From: Eubacterium sp.
GTDB taxonomy: Bacteria > Bacillota > Clostridia > Oscillospirales > Acutalibacteraceae
NCBI GenBank assembly: GCA_022511225.1
Contig: JAFLRZ010000018.1
Location: forward strand, 1 to 40,471
DNA length: 40,471 nt
Direction of reading: 5' to 3'
In this document: positions 38,881 through 40,471 of the stretch, in pieces
How positions within the stretch are numbered: the stretch's first letter is position 1
How the letters are laid out: each line of letters starts with the position of its first letter
The notes under the pieces: model-generated
What the model saw: the letters and a program-made list of their open reading frames with translations, nothing else
The model's database searches: none
What the model was told of the DNA's origin: nothing
Translations under genes and position numbers: made by a program

Positions 38881-38909
38881 ACCTGCATCATTTTATGATT
38901 TATGCAGGT
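38881..38909 (+). other. Stable hairpin before the integrase gene
   Basis: ACCTGCAT (38881-38888) and ATGCAGGT (38902-38909) with an inner CAT/ATG pair form a strong stem that follows a T run (CCCTTTTT). It adds to the folded leader and may hide or set the ribosome binding site GAAGGTG at 38944. Confidence 0.6.
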
Positions 38910-38955
38910 AAGTGACCTGCTGCAAATTCAGCCAAATAAAATTGAAGGTGACACG

Positions 38956-40314
38956 ATGGCAAAAGAGAAAAAGAAGAAAACAAAAAGCCGTTTTAATGGT
39001 GAAGGCTCTCTATATTACGATAAGAGTAAAGACCGTTGGTATGGAGTTGTTACCGTCGGCTTTGATTTAGAGGATAAACCTATACGAAAAAAGGTCAGCG
39101 ATAAAGACCACTCGGAAGCACAACGAAAATTTGAAGAGCTGAAAGAGCAGGTGCGTAAAGGCACCTATGTTAATAAGAACGACAGCAAGCTTGAAGATAT
39201 CATTAGATATCAGGTTGAAAAGGATAAATCGCTTAATATAATCAAAGATGTATCTTACCATAGGCGCATCGAAACTCTAAAGATTGTTCAAAATTCCCGC
39301 ATCGCTAAAATGCCGATACAAACTATTGATGATTTATGTCTGCTTAACTTTTTTAATTCTATTACATCCTATTCGCAATCGGTAATACGAAAAGTTTACG
39401 GTCAAATCAATTCAGCTTTCAAGTATGCGCAGAATAAGGAAATTATATATCGCAATCCACTTGAACAGATAAGAATGCCGAGATCTGCGAAAGTTACAAA
39501 AAAGATATCAGCATTGACAGTAGAGGAGCAGAAAAAGTTTGTTGAGATATTAAACAATCAAGAAGCTAACAATAAATACCGATTTATTTTCTTAATGATG
39601 CTTACCGAAGGGTGCCGTTGCGGTGAGGTTTGCGCTCTTGATAAAGAAAAAGATATAAGCTTTAATTTTAAGTTTATCAATGTTCGGCGAACAATTACAA
39701 GAGATATTAATGATAAGCCTATTATTGGAACAGATGCTAAAACCGAAAGCGGTCAAAGGTCATTTACAATGACTGATGCCTGCTGCAGAGAACTCAAATA
39801 TTATATAGATAATATATGGCAGTCGAATCGTTATAATCTTCTCTTTTATGATTTTGAAAATGACAAACTGATAACTACGGGTCAGGTTAATTCTGCTTTT
39901 CAACGAATAATAGAAAAATATGAAATAATACCTATACACGAAGAGTTCAAAATGCTTTCGGAAAAAGGGCGAAAAAAGATAGCATATAAAAAATATACTT
40001 ATTATAAAAAACTGCCTGATGGTACCTTTGAACGATTGAAAAAAGAGCCGCCGATTGATTGGGAGCGTAATTTTGGAAAATATTATTTCAAAGATAAGGT
40101 TGGAGACAAGCCGTTTAATGTGCATATGCTTCGACATACTTTTGCTACTCGCTGTATTGAGAGCGGAATGCCTGCAAAGGTGCTTCAAAAGATACTCGGT
40201 CACGCTGATATTGAAACAACCTTAAATACCTATTGTGATGTATTTGAGGAATACGAAAACAACGCAATGAAACAAGCAGAAACTTATATGAAGAAATTAT
40301 CTTTGATAGGTTAA
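38956..40314 (+). CDS. int: Site-specific tyrosine integrase (452 aa)
   Basis: The start at 38956 has GAAGGTG 5 bases ahead; the frame is open back to 38902, inside the hairpin. N-terminus: basic stretch, then an AP2-like DNA-binding domain (GEGSLYYDKSKDRWYGVVTVGF) for arm sites. Catalytic part: Arg in LTEGCRCGEVCALD, HMLRHTFATRCIESGMP with H and R, ILGHADIETTLNTYCDV with the Tyr. It lies 103 bases from attR and reads toward it. It inserts and excises the phage at the tRNA-Pro gene. Confidence 0.95.
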   Translation: MAKEKKKKTKSRFNGEGSLYYDKSKDRWYGVVTVGFDLEDKPIRKKVSDKDHSEAQRKFEELKEQVRKGTYVNKNDSKLEDIIRYQVEKDKSLNIIKDVSYHRRIETLKIVQNSRIAKMPIQTIDDLCLLNFFNSITSYSQSVIRKVYGQINSAFKYAQNKEIIYRNPLEQIRMPRSAKVTKKISALTVEEQKKFVEILNNQEANNKYRFIFLMMLTEGCRCGEVCALDKEKDISFNFKFINVRRTITRDINDKPIIGTDAKTESGQRSFTMTDACCRELKYYIDNIWQSNRYNLLFYDFENDKLITTGQVNSAFQRIIEKYEIIPIHEEFKMLSEKGRKKIAYKKYTYYKKLPDGTFERLKKEPPIDWERNFGKYYFKDKVGDKPFNVHMLRHTFATRCIESGMPAKVLQKILGHADIETTLNTYCDVFEEYENNAMKQAETYMKKLSLIG

Positions 40315-40320
40315 TCAGTT

Positions 40321-40343
40321 CATTGCTCCCCGCATTGCTCCCG
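40321..40343. repeat. TTGCTCCCC repeat pair (right), possible integrase arm-type site
   Basis: TTGCTCCCC (40323-40331) and TTGCTCCC (40335-40342), joined by GCA, equal the left pair at 180-200. It lies between the integrase stop and attR. Confidence 0.5.
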
Positions 40344-40416
40344 AGCACATACGCAGAAGTCCATATGTTCCCGATTTATCGTATTTTTTTAAGAATATGC
40401 GTTATATTCAAACTTG

Positions 40417-40429
40417 GTCACCTCGACCA
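40417..40429 (+). other. attR core (13-bp direct repeat)
   Basis: GTCACCTCGACCA, the same as 43-55. Sequence outside the repeat differs from the tRNA, so only the 3' end was duplicated. Host DNA follows at 40430. Confidence 0.85.
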
Positions 40430-40433
40430 TTTG

Positions 40434-40471
40434 ACTCACATTTTGTGGAAATTTATCCGCAAATTGTGAGT
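40434..40471. terminator. Long hairpin at the host side of attR
   Basis: ACTCACATTTTGTGGA pairs with TCCGCAAATTGTGAGT (16 positions, one mismatch and one G-U pair), loop AATTTA. The window ends inside it, so the T run cannot be checked. In the uninfected chromosome it would follow tRNA-Pro and is probably its terminator. Confidence 0.6.

Overview
The window is one complete prophage of about 40.4 kb with a few host bases at each end. The left edge (1-55) is the 3' end of a tRNA-Pro(TGG) gene. Its last 13 bases (43-55) recur at 40417-40429, so these two copies are read as attL and attR. A tyrosine integrase sits next to attR. The AT-rich sequence, strong GGAGG-type ribosome binding sites, TTGACA-17-TATAAT promoters and the protein families point to a gut-type Clostridia host (Ruminococcus/Oscillospirales-like); the species is inferred, not proven.

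Layout. Left end, + strand (252-1335): four short genes behind a consensus promoter that contains a palindrome, probably expressed from the prophage. Minus strand, read from right to left: early genes (36816 down to about 31500) with a Cro-like regulator, small zinc-binding proteins, an excisionase-like protein, an HUH-type Rep, DUF1064 and ParB-like proteins. A middle block (30100 to 23100) follows with an HNH endonuclease, a second tyrosine recombinase, a methyltransferase-like protein, a diversity-generating retroelement (DGR) and a late-regulator-like sigma-related protein. Then come the late genes: packaging and a lambda-type head (terminase, portal, ClpP-like protease with internal scaffold, gpD, gpE), a contractile P2/Mu-type tail (sheath, tube, frameshifted chaperones, tape measure, LysM, gpD, spike, gp25, J, I, fibres) and lysis (XhlA-like protein and a holin-endolysin fusion). 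The + strand at the right (36970-40314) holds the CI-like repressor, an ImmA/IrrE protease, two small genes and the integrase. The phage is therefore a temperate myovirus with a lambda-like head.

The most interesting system is the DGR at 24873-27116: target gene with a 3' variable repeat, Avd, template repeat and reverse transcriptase in the usual order. The two 72-bp repeats differ at 11 positions, and 10 of these are adenines of the template on the coding strand, the signature of adenine-specific mutagenic retrohoming. The target is not a recognisable tail fibre and lies in the middle gene block, far from the tail genes, so what it binds is open.

Other signals of interest are three very similar + strand promoters (34308, 35453, 36165) placed against the direction of the early operon, two of which lead into short terminated transcripts without a convincing gene; mutually exclusive hairpins upstream of the integrase; a -1 frameshift in the tail chaperone gene; an internal scaffold start; and TTGCTCCCC repeats near both prophage ends and at 23074-23102.
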